Below, piece by piece: positions 11,053 through 22,700 of a stretch of DNA of 64,000 bases (its first letter is position 1; each line of letters opens with the position of its first letter). This DNA comes from Forficula auricularia. Lineage: Eukaryota > Arthropoda > Insecta > Dermaptera > Forficulidae. The position numbers and the translations under genes were made by a program. The notes under the pieces are model-generated. The model had not been told where the DNA came from. It searched no databases and saw nothing but the letters and a program-made list of their open reading frames with translations. The stretch is from positions 15,174,789 to 15,238,788 of the forward strand of contig JALMQS010000153.1 in NCBI GenBank assembly GCA_024734495.1. The letters are read 5' to 3'.

Positions 11053-13261
11053 GCTACATTTTGTAAATAACCTCTATGATAATTATTATCTCTTGATTTT
11101 ATCAAAATCTTATTAACATAAAAAATGTTAATAATTTAAATATATTCAAGTATTTTAAAAAATGCCTATTAATTCATGATCCCAATCCTTTAGCAAATTT
11201 GGTCCACTTCTGCTTAAAAGTGCCATTTGAATAGTTGAACATTTTGGGAAATGTGGATTATATAATAACATATTTATATACATTAATATTCTACTGTTTA
11301 GGTTCAAGGAACAATGCGAACTAATCAGTCCATAATTACAGCAAAATCCCTATTTTCTACATATTCATTCATATTCCTCCTTTGTTCTTATTATTCAATA
11401 AACTATAATTTATTATATAATAAAATTTCAACAGAATAATATTTATTAAAATATTTTTAGTATAATAGTATAGTATTGTTTTATAGTTTCAAGCATCATG
11501 ATCCCGAAGTGGATATCTATTCTTAGGGAGAATCCAATTTATATTTCAAATCTTTGACCTAAGTTGCACATTCAACTTCATCCATATTCTTTGTTAATTA
11601 TTATAAATAAGAAAATAAAAAAAAAAATTAACAAATAAAAAAGAAAAAAACATGTGTCTCCCTATTTTTGTAAGAAATAGCCTATATGATTTTTGGGGCC
11701 AATTATGTTTGTTTTATTATCTACTATAAATATATCCAATTATTTTATTCCATTCGATTTTATTAAAATTGTGCATTTAGCAGCTCATTAGAAAAAAAAA
11801 TCACTTTTAGCATCATAAATAGAATCCTGTTATCTAAAGGATGTTTAGCCAGTTTACCCATAAATTTATTGCTATAAAACTTCATATTAAATTTCCTGTA
11901 CTTGTTATTCCAGGATTGATTGTAAAGAGTATGTTTGGAAAGTTAATTGATTCATTATAAAAAATATAATATTAAATGAGAAGAAATAATTTCTTCTGGA
12001 TATCTATCTATATAAAATACTATATAAGTATTAATACGTTTCTATACCAATATCTTAATATAAAGATATAGATATTCATGTTCTTTTAAATGTATATATA
12101 TAATTACACATGTCTATGTTGTTCTCAGAAACTTCCCCCCTTCCAAAATATATATATATATATAAAAAAATGGTCCATTATTTATCTAGTTATAACTTGC
12201 CATCTACCTCGAGAAGGAATATACATTTATATATATATATATATCTATTATAAATTCAATTCACTTAATGCTCTCTAAAGATATTTTTAAAAAAGAGAGT
12301 TTTGCTATGATTTTCTCATCATCGTCCAGATTGTTTAAAAATTTATATTTGCTAACTTATAAAGTTGTGCTCTATATTTTTAAAAATACTTTGGAATAGA
12401 CAAAAACTACTAATTTTATCTGTATTTATAAAAAATACTTTGGAATAGACAAAAACTACTAATTTTATCTGTATTTAAAGGAGATAATCCTCCAAAGATT
12501 TTATAAGGTGTGAATAAGCGAGCAACTTCAAGATCAACTATTGGTCAGCTTGTGTCTTTATTGGCAATAAGTGAACAATATATTAAGGAGTATAGGGATA
12601 GCATTTTTAGTATCAACTTCAATGGAACCGGTGCATTTATATGTAATAATAATCATAATAGTCGTGCGGTCCATGGATGCTGCTCATCCCTAAAATTTCA
12701 AAACAATCGTATTTTCATACCGTGTCATAAGAAATCTAACGTTAAATTTGAAAAATAACGTAAAAATTATATACATTATTACCATATTTGATGAAATTTG
12801 CAAAAAGGTGCTAAGAATAAAAGAAATTTAAAAAAATGAAGGGGTTTTTGGACAGCATCCCCTGTTTGAAAAGTCACCGCCCGCCACTGATATATATAAA
12901 TAAAGAAATGCACCCCCGTTCCCTTTGAAGTTGCTATATAATATATATTAAATTCGATGGCAAATTTTCGTAAATTGATTGATTCTTGTTGCTCGTCTTA
13001 ATGCACCTTTAGTGATGTTTAAGAGAAATTAAATATATCATTTCGACATTTTTTTATGGTAATTTATTGTTCAGACAAGTTTGATTTTTCAATAAATGTT
13101 TAGAGAAAATTGATGTTTAAGCCCTCGTTTATTTTCTAGGACTATATAAATGACAAATATACTACCTATATATCTATTTCTCTATCTTATATTTATTTAA
13201 GTATAAATATAAGAAACTAGATTTATAAATAAATCAATTAGTTTTTTGTTTCAATACATTA
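11053..13261. other. No gene seen; one 50-bp direct repeat
   Basis: AT-rich intergenic DNA. The only structure is a 50-bp sequence containing ATACTTTGGAATAGACAAAA, present twice in tandem at about 12381 and 12431. An 82-codon ORF at 12510-12758 has no recognisable motif and begins at a GTG, so I leave it out. Confidence 0.6.
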
Positions 13262-13530
13262 TAATGTTTATTTTTAACCGACTTCAAAAAGAGAAGGTTC
13301 TCTATTCAACTGATTTTTTTTTTTTTTTTTGTGTCTATGTTACCTCATAACTCCGCCAATTGTGAACAGATTTTGAAGATTTTTTTGCATTGGGTTCAGT
13401 CTAGCTTCCGATTGGTCCCGTTTTTTTTTTCATTGGTATTGGACCTTTTTTGATGTTTTTTCAGGCATAACTTCTTTGTTTATCAACCGATTTTAATGAT
13501 TCTTTTTTTATTGGAAAGAGGGTACCTTGG
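13262..13530 (+). repeat. Dispersed-repeat fragment with ACCGACTTCAAAAAG end
   Basis: The sequence runs from AACCGACTTCAAAAAGAGAA through a 16-T tract, then CCTCATAACTCCGCCAA and two CCGATT..GATTCTTTTTTT-like modules. From memory, this style of repeat (ACCGACTTCAAAAA, T tract, CATAACT) is common in arthropod genomes as a transposon end; I could not check it. A related CACCGACTTCAAAATAA lies at 14086, on the edge of the inverted repeat. Confidence 0.5.
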
Positions 13531-13821
13531 GGGTGGTCCCATATTAATTTGGTCAAAAGATCTTAAGATATGATCAATGACGAAATAACGTAAATCTCCA
13601 ATTCTTATGACCAAATAATCGAAATTATAATAAACAAAATCTTTTATAAAAAATCTTAAAACATTCATTTAAAACCCGCAAACGTTTCGAGAGAATTTCT
13701 ATATTTATGAATTAAATTTTATTATCATTTGCTGATTTATTCGCCCGACGCTTTCTCTTACGAGATACATGTACAGGTATTAAGTCTATAATAACATCAC
13801 TAAAAAGAGAAAAATAAAAAT

Positions 13822-14262
13822 AATTTTTATAAAAAAATAAAATAAAACCGCTTCAAAAAAATTAAATGCAACAAATAAAATAATAAAACTCAAAAATAAA
13901 ATAAAATACACTAAAAGGTATAAAATAATTATTATCTTATTTAGTTACAACTAAACTACGAAATATTAACATGAAATTACTTTTTTAAAGTCGGTGCCAA
14001 ACATATACATTTTATGAATCGCACTCGACGGATCTTACTTAGTACGTTTGGCAGGTACGCTCGCTTATAGGTATCGTTTGTTTGGCACCGACTTCAAAAT
14101 AATTTCATGTTAATATTTCGTCGTTTAGTTGTAACTAAATAAGATAATAATTATTTTATACCTTTTAGTGTATTTTATTTGATTTTTGAGTTTTATTATT
14201 TTATTTGTTGCATTTAATTTTTTTGAAGTTAGCTTTATTTTTTTATAAAAATTATTCATATT
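13822..14262. mobile_element. Large foldback, arms about 190 bp, spacer about 70 bp
   Basis: The left arm contains AATTAAATGCAACAAATAAA, ACACTAAAAGGTATAAAATA and ACATGAAATTACTTTTTTAA, and ends in GTCGGTGCCAAAC. The right arm begins GTTTGGCACCGACTTC and carries the complements in reverse order. The arms are about 95% identical by eye. The spacer is less AT-rich and contains CGCACTCGACGGATCTTAC. There is no ORF. It can fold into one long hairpin if transcribed. Confidence 0.88.
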
Positions 14263-14547
14263 TATATTTATTATTTTATAACTGATCTTTCACACATATT
14301 ATCCAATGATGAATGTTTATCATTAAATGTTATTATTAGAATATATTTAGAATAAGGACATTGATATTTTCTTATTCAAATTACATTAAAATAATTATGC
14401 TTTTCAAGTATAAAATGAAATCTGCATGTATGTTCATTCAAATTATCTTTTTTTTTTTTTTGAGAAAAAAATTAAAATTTATTTTGATTATTTCATTTGT
14501 TTGAATATTTTATTCCTTTATTTACAACAGTTATTAAGAATAGAAAT

Positions 14548-16090
14548 CATGGGCGTGCTCAGCTATAGGTAGGGGGGCCCCTCCTAGAAGACGAAATAAA
14601 GTCTATTCTGTTGGCAAGTAAAAAATAGAACATTTAAAAATATATATAATGTAAAGAAAATTAAAAAAAATTTACATTTTTTTTAATATGTTTCACTAAG
14701 AACCTACACCATTCTTGATTTTCGTCTATTTTGACAAGTTCTATAAGAATCCGTCGTCAGATCGCGGCGCCACGGAAAGCGTGATTCTACGGCTACCATA
14801 TGTTTGGCCCCTCTCTTATATTTAATATTTAATCAAATGATTTTGAGGGTGGAGGAAGGTCAAAAAATACAATTCTAGGCCCTTGGACCAAACTCAACCA
14901 AATTTTGTATACATAATCAGTGAGCCCCCAGAAGACTAAAAGTGCAAAAACTAACCAAAACTATTTCAATATTTGGCTGGGTTTGGTCCAGGGGCCTAGA
15001 TTTTCATTTTTGACCCCCCCCCCCAATTTCGTTCCCAAAAAAAAAAATATAATAACATTTTCGTTATTATAAGTTCATTTTATAGTAGGTATATTTCATT
15101 TTTCTTGTTTTGTTAGTTTGAAAATCTTTTAGTTTTAATTTTTAACCCCCCCCCCCTTAATTTTTGGTCCGATTTCAACCAAAATCTAATCAGCTCTTAA
15201 TCCCAATGCACCAAAACTACATGTGAAATTTCGTTTTGATATTCACACTAGTTTTTGAGTTTTTAATAATATTATAAATTAAAAATATTTATTTTTATTA
15301 TATTATAGTTATTTGATAAACGGAGCATCACCTTATCTCTTAATGATTCATGATATTTCCCCCCTCTTAATTTTGGGTCCATTATCAATTAATAATATCT
15401 CCTTTTAATTATGAGAATATTTTATTAGAAATATCAGCTTTCTTCCATTTTTGTTTGAAAATATTTTTAATCCCCCCCCCTCCCTTTTTTTGGTCATTAT
15501 CAATATCATATAGTGAGTCATTTTCATAAGGTTATATAGTGTACATATGCGAAATGTCGTACAGATCGATTAAAGGGTCTACAACTTATATTATAGTTTT
15601 ATTTTTTTGAACCCCCCCCCCAATTTCGGCCCACGAAGAAAATACTAACTCTTTTTTATTATAGGTTCATTTTATAGAATATTTTATTTTACTTGTTTTT
15701 TTTTAGTTTGAAAATCTTATAATTTTAATTTTTACCCCCCCCCCCCCCCCTTAATTTTTGAATTTGATTTCAACCAAAATCTAATCAGTTCTTAATCTCA
15801 ATACACCTAAACTACTTTTGAAATTTCGTGTTATATTCACACTAGTTTTTGAGCTATCTTTTTTTTATTCAAAGCCGACGTTTCGGAGGTTTATTCCCTC
15901 CTTCTTCAGGGTTTTGAAAGGTCACTGAAGGAAATACAATGTGATATTCCCCTCTGTCTCCTCTCTCAGTGACAGTAACAATATTATACAGTATTTCATT
16001 CTCAGCAGAATTTAGTACACTTTTTTCCCCACCCCCTCTTCCTCAAAAACTAATATGACCCCTCTAGGTGAAATCCTGGGCACGCCCTTG
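14548..16090. mobile_element. Non-autonomous hAT-like element with perfect 8-bp target duplication
   Basis: The left end is CATGGGCGTGCTCAG and the right end, on the other strand, CAAGGGCGTGCCCAG. Both are flanked by the direct repeat ATAGAAAT (14540-14547 and 16091-16098). Eight-base duplications and CA-initial TIRs fit the hAT superfamily. The interior has no transposase. It holds a direct repeat of about 590-bp step (15015-15260 and 15607-15855), several C homopolymers of 8 to 17 bases, and at its right a fragment carrying a hammerhead-like motif. Part of its left interior (CCTCTCTTATATTTAATATT and CATAATCAGTG) is shared with 26630-27060. Confidence 0.8.
15877..15909 (-). ncRNA. Hammerhead-like motif, copy 1
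   Basis: On the minus strand: CTGAAGA, then A, stem GGAGG, loop GAATAAA, stem CCTCC, then GAAACGTC. Flanks AAAACC and GGCTTT could form an imperfect stem I. CTGANGA, a stem II and GAAAC followed by a GTC cleavage triplet are the core of a type I hammerhead ribozyme. There is one extra A between the core and stem II, so activity is uncertain. Compared with the copy at 32149-32195, a pair in stem II has changed on both sides (A-T to G-C). Confidence 0.45.
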
Positions 16091-16570
16091 ATAGAAATCA
16101 TTGATCTATATAATTAACATTTATAAATTACAGCAACCTGAAATGTTTTTTCTCATTTGTATCAATTTCTTATACTTCCATACTTTAATTTTTTTATTTA
16201 GACCACTAATTAAGGTCCCGTGAAAAAGCGTCTTGTGGTATCTTTTAATACTTATAGTACCTGGCGGACCGATCGTTACTCGGTAATTTGTAAAAATCTC
16301 AATTTTTATTTCCTGCCATAACTAAATAAAATTTAATTTGTTTTTTTGCCAATGTTTTCACCCGCTCCGGTCAACATCAAGACATCGCTGTACATAAACT
16401 TTTGAACTTAATTACCCCCCCCCCTCTCCCACGCTTAATCAACGAAAAAAATTTGGATTCGTGCTTGAGCAGGACGATAATAATACAAATTATATGGAAC
16501 CATTTCTATATAATTTGTAATATTTTTTTGAACTGATTATTTTTTTTATTTATAAAACAAATGAGGGTCA
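16091..16570. other. No gene seen; upstream of innexin
   Basis: Intergenic DNA 5' of the innexin gene. It contains a C-rich tract at about 16407-16430 and no recognised repeat end. Confidence 0.5.
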
Positions 16571-16696
16571 AAGTTATTGAGCTATTGTTTTCACTTCCTC
16601 TAAGGCTTTCTTACGTTAAGTCATTCTTTAAAATGGGACGATAAGGAAGATAACGTTTCATCGCTAATAGATAAGAGAGAGTCGGAGATAACTCAC

Positions 16697-16720
16697 TCAG
16701 TTCGGATCACCCAAACGATC
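16697..16720 (+). promoter_or_regulatory. Possible initiator just upstream of innexin ATG
   Basis: TCAGTT at 16697-16702 matches the arthropod initiator consensus TCAGTY. About 28 bases further is GGACAA, close to a downstream promoter element. If used, the 5' leader would be only about 22 nt. The element is short enough to occur by chance, so this is a weak call. Confidence 0.2.
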
Positions 16721-16772
16721 ATGTTGGGACAATTCTCATCGATTACCAACCACATAAAATGGAAACCCTCAG
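16721..16772 (+). CDS. Innexin exon 1 (start codon)
   Basis: The exon codes for MLGQFSSITNHIKWKPS plus the first base of the next codon, followed by the donor GTACGT. The start has A at -3. It was chosen because exon 2 needs a 5' exon ending in phase 1, and the joined text continues as the typical innexin N-terminus before IDN..F.LHY. The distance to exon 2 is 5.7 kb, so this exon is the least certain. Confidence 0.8.
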
Positions 16773-19700
16773 GTACGTAATGCTTCACTACTTTTCTATT
16801 CTTGTATTATCCTTAATTGAATATGACTTGAAAATGTAATCATAATGAATGACTTTTAATAAAAAAACCAAGATATGCTCTACAATATTTTACATTTTTA
16901 CTAGATGACGACTGTAACTAACAGTGCACATTGATGCTTATTTCGATAATCCGACTATAACCAACCTCAGAGCACACTGATGCTTATTTCGAATAAAACA
17001 AATGATAAATTAAAAAAACCCATAAAATGCACATTTTCTTAACGACTTCCCAGGACTCTCACGTATAATTATTTAAGGCGCACATTCTCGCCATGCCTTT
17101 CACGACTATAGCAAGCACATATCAAATTCCTCTTGCCCTTATGGATTGAAATCAGAAACAAATCCCTAAAATTGATAACAGATAAATTGAATACTCTCGG
17201 ATATGATTTGACCCCTAAACACGTAAATGTAAAAATAAAAATATTTTCACATAGGAGCTGACCAAATAATGAATATTTGTTTTAAGTGTTATTTAATAAT
17301 CCAATTCATTGTAACATTATCGATAGTGCCCTCCATTGTGCTCATTCATTAACAATCCAAGTTTTGCGTTTTCTACCAATTTAGCCAATTTAGATCAAAG
17401 GATGCAGGTTTAACGAAATTTAATAAATTTAATAATTGTCTGTATTTAGTAGAAGTGATATTTTATAGAATGCTTTAAGCTGATGATAAATGTTCAATGT
17501 TGGGCGTGACAATTGCATCAGGCTTTTCTTAGAATGACCATATCTCTCTCCTCTGTTAACAAAATATGATCAAGGAAACTTAATTTTCTTTTTCTAACCA
17601 TTCTTTATCTTATACTTATTGTTATTATTTTATGAGATATTCACTTTATTTTATCTTATCTTATCTTTTTATATTAAATGAGCAATTCTTGTATAGGTAT
17701 ATATTTATATAGAATTGGTTTCTCAAAAACGGCTCAAATGATATCGACAAAAATCATTGATTAGGGGGTTTTTGGGTCGACAAATCGATCTGTTAGGGTC
17801 TCATCTTCGGGTAACTTTAATTTGATTGGTTTATTCTTAATTAAAGTAATTATTCACACGTGGGTGATAATTAATTTTTCTCAATTTCCTTTTATCCATT
17901 TTGGGGGTTTTAACCCACTTATAGCTCATTACAAATATTACTATGTATTAAAATTAGGAAATTTAATTGATTAGAGATATTTTCTTTTGAAGGAGTGGTT
18001 TTAAAACTCAAAGCTGAATTGATGCAAAGATAGCCCAAGGATATGAAAACCACAAATTCCCAATAAAATAATTTATTAGAACGTTTTCATTTTCATCCTC
18101 TTAAAAACCTGACGATATGGCCGATTGTCCCTCCTTCTTCAGGGTTTAAAAGGGTCAACAAAAAACCTCAGTGCAGAGGGTGTTAGGCTGTTAGAATACA
18201 CGGGCGCACAGGCCTCGGAGTCTCCATGGACTTATAATACTGCAAACAAATATGGGGAATGGGACTCTAAATTTTATATACGCCACTGCCTCCTTGTATA
18301 TTAATATTATTTTTAATTTTAATCAAGTTCAAAACATTGTGCACACCGATGCCTTGATAAGGGAAGAAGCGTGTCAAAACTTTGGTAAAAAATTAAATTT
18401 TATTTAATTATGGCCTCAAATACAAATCGATTTTTTTATCTGAATTAAAAATTAAAAATAATATTAATATATCGCTTTTAACTAAAGCAAACTATGTATT
18501 ATCGAGCGACGCTCTGTCCGCTAGGATTATTCTCTTAATTTACAAAGCCCTGCTTCGCACCTTCTAGAATAGTACTCGTACCTCGACGACCCCCATGCAT
18601 TCTTTTACATTCTTGGTGCAATTCAGAAAGGAGCAATTAAATCAGATTTGTCTCATTCACTTAAAAAGGATAAAAGAGTCAATTTTAACTTGGCTAGTGG
18701 TAGCTTATCAGTGAATAAAACGCGACTGAGCGTCTTAGAATTAAGGGCTTCGATCTCTGTATGTCATTCCTTATTTTCTCAAACTATTACTCTTTCTTAT
18801 ACTTTTTCTTCTGCGCAATAAGCCTAGTTGTTTATTGAATAGCCCTTTTATCTTCATTTAATAATAATTAACAATTTCTCTATTGCTAATTTTTTCAAGA
18901 AAATTCATAAGGATTTATCATTTAAACATTTCTCATAAATTTTTATATACCTGTATATTTTTTCAAATATAATTAATAATAATTATAATTGAAAAGATTT
19001 TGTTTTTCCGGAAATTAGCAGAGTTATTCATTAAGAGAAATCACCGAGTTGTCCTCTCTGCTTGATGCAAATAAACATATACATAAATTTACTTTAGGGG
19101 AAAGTGGTGTAGGTTTTAGGTGAAACATGATATTAATTAATAAAATAAAGGGGAGTGTAGTTTCATTCACTGTGAAACTACACTCCCTTTACTTTATTAA
19201 TTTATACACAGATTTATATAACGAATATAAATAAATAAATTTAATTTAATTTGCTAAATTAATCACATAAATAATAATACCTACTCTATAAATATCATTG
19301 TATTTATTTATTATATGTGGCTAAAAAATCCTTAAATTTATAAAATTTAAATTCTACATAGTCACTTAAGTTTTACAAGAATCTTAGAATAAATAAATAT
19401 ATATACCGGGTGAGTTTTTTATCCTGAGACAGTCTTATAACTCAAAAACAGTGCATTATTTGGAAAAAAGTTTCAAATAAAATTCGTTTAATCAGGGGGA
19501 AACTAAACTACGCTATTGTTAGTCGACGTAGAACAAGCTTTCAAGGGTATTTCAAGGTCAAGTTCTGTTTTTTAAATGGAACCCTATATTTTTCTATACG
19601 TCTACTTAATCTACAAAAAAAACTGAACAACTTTCATAAGAACTATTTTTTTATACGACATCAAATAAACAAAATATATGAATCAATTAGATCTCAAAAA

Positions 19701-22700
19701 AATTCTTAATAATTATTTTTAACAATTATTTAACTTAATTATCAAATAATAATGATTAAATAATTAATTATTAAATAAATATTTTAATAATAATTAATAA
19801 TTTAATCATTTTTCGACACTGTTCTGAGACATTCCAGAGTGTATGGCAAGTCTTCTGGATGAATTCCAGTTCCAATTTCCTTATTTTGGCCTGTTTAAGT
19901 TTCTTCGTAGCCTTTACATTTCCTGTTTTTTTTAACAGATTTTACAAAACAATAAAATGAAGCTTGTGAGGGTGTATTCCTATAAGGAAAACGCTCGGCA
20001 TCCATTTGAAGGCAGCCCCATAACACTTCTTCCATATTTCCCATATAAATTAAGACCATTTCAATTCTGTCTTCAACAAAAAATGCTCCATTTTAATTAT
20101 GGTAATACAATATAACTATCTACTGTATTGATAAGAGAAATAAACTTGTTTAAACTCAAAAAGTTTAACTAGTTCTATTAAGTAGAAAATAATCTCTTAA
20201 ATCTAAGTATAACGAAGTTTTCATATCATTATAAACACTTATTTTCATTTTTGTGACTTGTGGTAATACAATATAACTATCTACTGTATTGATAAGAGAA
20301 ATAAACTTGTTTAAACTCAAAAAGTTTAATTAGTTCTATTAAGTAGAAAATAATCTCTTAAATCTGAGTATAACGAAGTTTTCATATCATTATAAAGCAC
20401 TTATTTTCATTGTTGTGACTTGTGGTAATACAATATAACTATCTACTGTATTGATAAGAGAAATAAACTTGTTTAAACTCAAAAAGTTTAAGTAGTTCTA
20501 TTAAGTAGAAACTAATCTCTTAAATCTGAGTATATCATTATAAACACTTATTTTCATTGTTGTGACTTTTCGATTTAATGATTATTTATTTAATAATTAA
20601 TTATTTAATCATTATTTTTGATAATTAAGTTAAATAATTGTTAAAAATAATAATTAAGAATTTTTTTGAGATCTAATTGATTCATGTATTTTGTTTATTT
20701 GATGTCGTATAAAAATAGTTCTTATGAAAGTTGTTCAGTTTTTTTTGTAGATAAAGTAGACGTTTAGAAAAATATAAGGTTCCATTTAAAAAACAGAACT
20801 TGACCTTAAAGTACCCATGAAAGCTTGTTCTACGTCGACAAACAATACCGTAGATTAGTTTCCCCCTCACTGTTTTTGAGTTATAAGACTGCCTCAAGAT
20901 AAAAAACTCACCCGGTATATATAGGTTATTTGTTTGAGAGTATAGTTTCGAAGATTTGACCTTCATCATCAATCTTTTAATTAGAAATATTTTATCTTTT
21001 ATATAACGATCGTTTGTTATGTGGCTAGTTTGCAATAACAAGAAAACGATTTTCTATATCCAATCAGGTAATTGAACACATGAGAAATAACAGATAAAAT
21101 ATTTCTAATTAAAAGACCAATGGGGATGGGCAAACCTTCGAAACTAAAGTCTCAAACAAATAAATTATATATATACATATTTATATTCGTTAAATATATG
21201 TATATGTTTATTTGCATCAAGCAGAGGAAACCTCATTGATTTCGCTTTATGAATAATTATAATATAATATTAATTCACTATTTTACTAACACTAGCAATT
21301 TTTGAAAAAATATACAAAAACTTCTTAAAATTAAAACAAACAAATAAATCAACTAGTATGGGTACTTCCGATTTTACATTAGTGTTTCCCTTATTTGAAA
21401 TCATCATACCAATTTTCTTCATTCAAATTACTTCTATTTGGGTTTTCCCGAAGCCGTTTTGAGAAAACCGGAAAACGACAAAATTGCAAAATACCGAAAA
21501 TCTTCAAGTAAACATACACTTGGGGTTCTTCAATTTTAGCCAAAATCTTGAGGTACTTCTTCTAGTCTCTAGATAGCTTAAGTTTCAAATCCCATAGTTC
21601 TGCTACCTACCGTACCTATATGAGATATGAACTATTAAAATATTTATTTTGCGACATGACTAATTCACTCTCCTCACTTGATTCCAATCGAAATTTATAC
21701 CGACTCTTTGAAGAACTTAATATATTTCATAAGTGAATCGATTATTAAAAAATACCAAACATCTTCAACTAAACATCAACTTTCGTACCACAATTTATTA
21801 CAGGTATTAGTATAGATCCAGGGATGCCTTTCGCGCGAATCGTTTGGTATAAACGGAGGAATGAACCGCGATTGGAATTAGGTGTACACCGCCTTTGGAA
21901 TTATGTGGAATTATTTTGAATTCCTTAAGAATACTTGTATCATTCACAAATAGAAATAAATACAATTGGATTTAACTATCATAGAAATGTTCCAGTTAAT
22001 TGAAAAAATTTGGAAATTTCCGAAAATTTGATCTATTTAGTTACCATCGTACTAGTATTAGTATCTAATGGTGATTACTTTATAGAGGATAAAATAAATA
22101 TTTATAAATCAATCGAACTATTGCTGTTCTATTTAAAAATTTTGGGCACTTTTTAAACAGAAGATAATAAACTAATAGGTACAGGTAATAACTAAATAAC
22201 TAAAAAAAATAATAATAAATAAATAAATAATAATAATAATAATAATAAATAACTGCGAACCAGCTTTATAAAATTTTAGAAAAGCATCCATGTATTGATG
22301 TATAATTGTATATATTAAAACAGTCAATAACACATCAGATCTTTTCTGTGTCATAATTTAACTATCATCATGAGGGAATTCTTTTTCCGTTTGTTCTCTT
22401 TGCAATGAATAACCCTATAAATAATTAACCGATTTCTCGAAAGTGAAAGAGTTAACTTTGCGATGTTTTTCAGCGGTGTCCATCGACAACAGCTGCTTTG
22501 TTCTGCACTACCGACTCACTTTGATGCTGCTCCTTGCCTGGACCATCATCGAATGCGGTACCCAGTACATCGGGGAGCATATCCGATGCATTTCTGATAA
22601 GGCATTTGAAAATTTGGCTAATGTCATCAACTCCTATTGCTTTTTTATGACCACGTTCACCTCACAAGAAAGGTAAGTTCTCTGAATTCTCGATTGCCAT

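Larger units (their letters stand above)
19023..21245. mobile_element. Long-TIR foldback element, nested (innexin intron 1)
   Basis: The left arm, from TTATTCATTAAGAGAAATCA through CTCTGCTTGATGCAAATAAA and CATATACAT, is matched on the other strand by the right arm ending near 21245. The arms also share ACGAATATAAAT further in; the left copy of that is displaced by a hairpin insertion at 19139-19202. The terminal sequence is the same as in the element at 9630-11052. Inside lie a second TIR element (19400-20925) and another foldback (20926-21172). No transposase frame was found. Confidence 0.7.

Noticed and set aside
10415..12278. Tyrosine/isoleucine-rich ORFs
   Set aside because: They are translations of TA microsatellites.
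9640..13690. AAACGTTTCG motifs at about 9810 and 13683 as further hammerhead copies
   Set aside because: They have GAAACGTTT and a possible short hairpin but no CTGANGA core.
20682..21041. 119-codon minus-strand ORF
   Set aside because: It runs across the right arm and end of one foldback into the next element, and has no motif; the equivalent arm at 19400 is not open.
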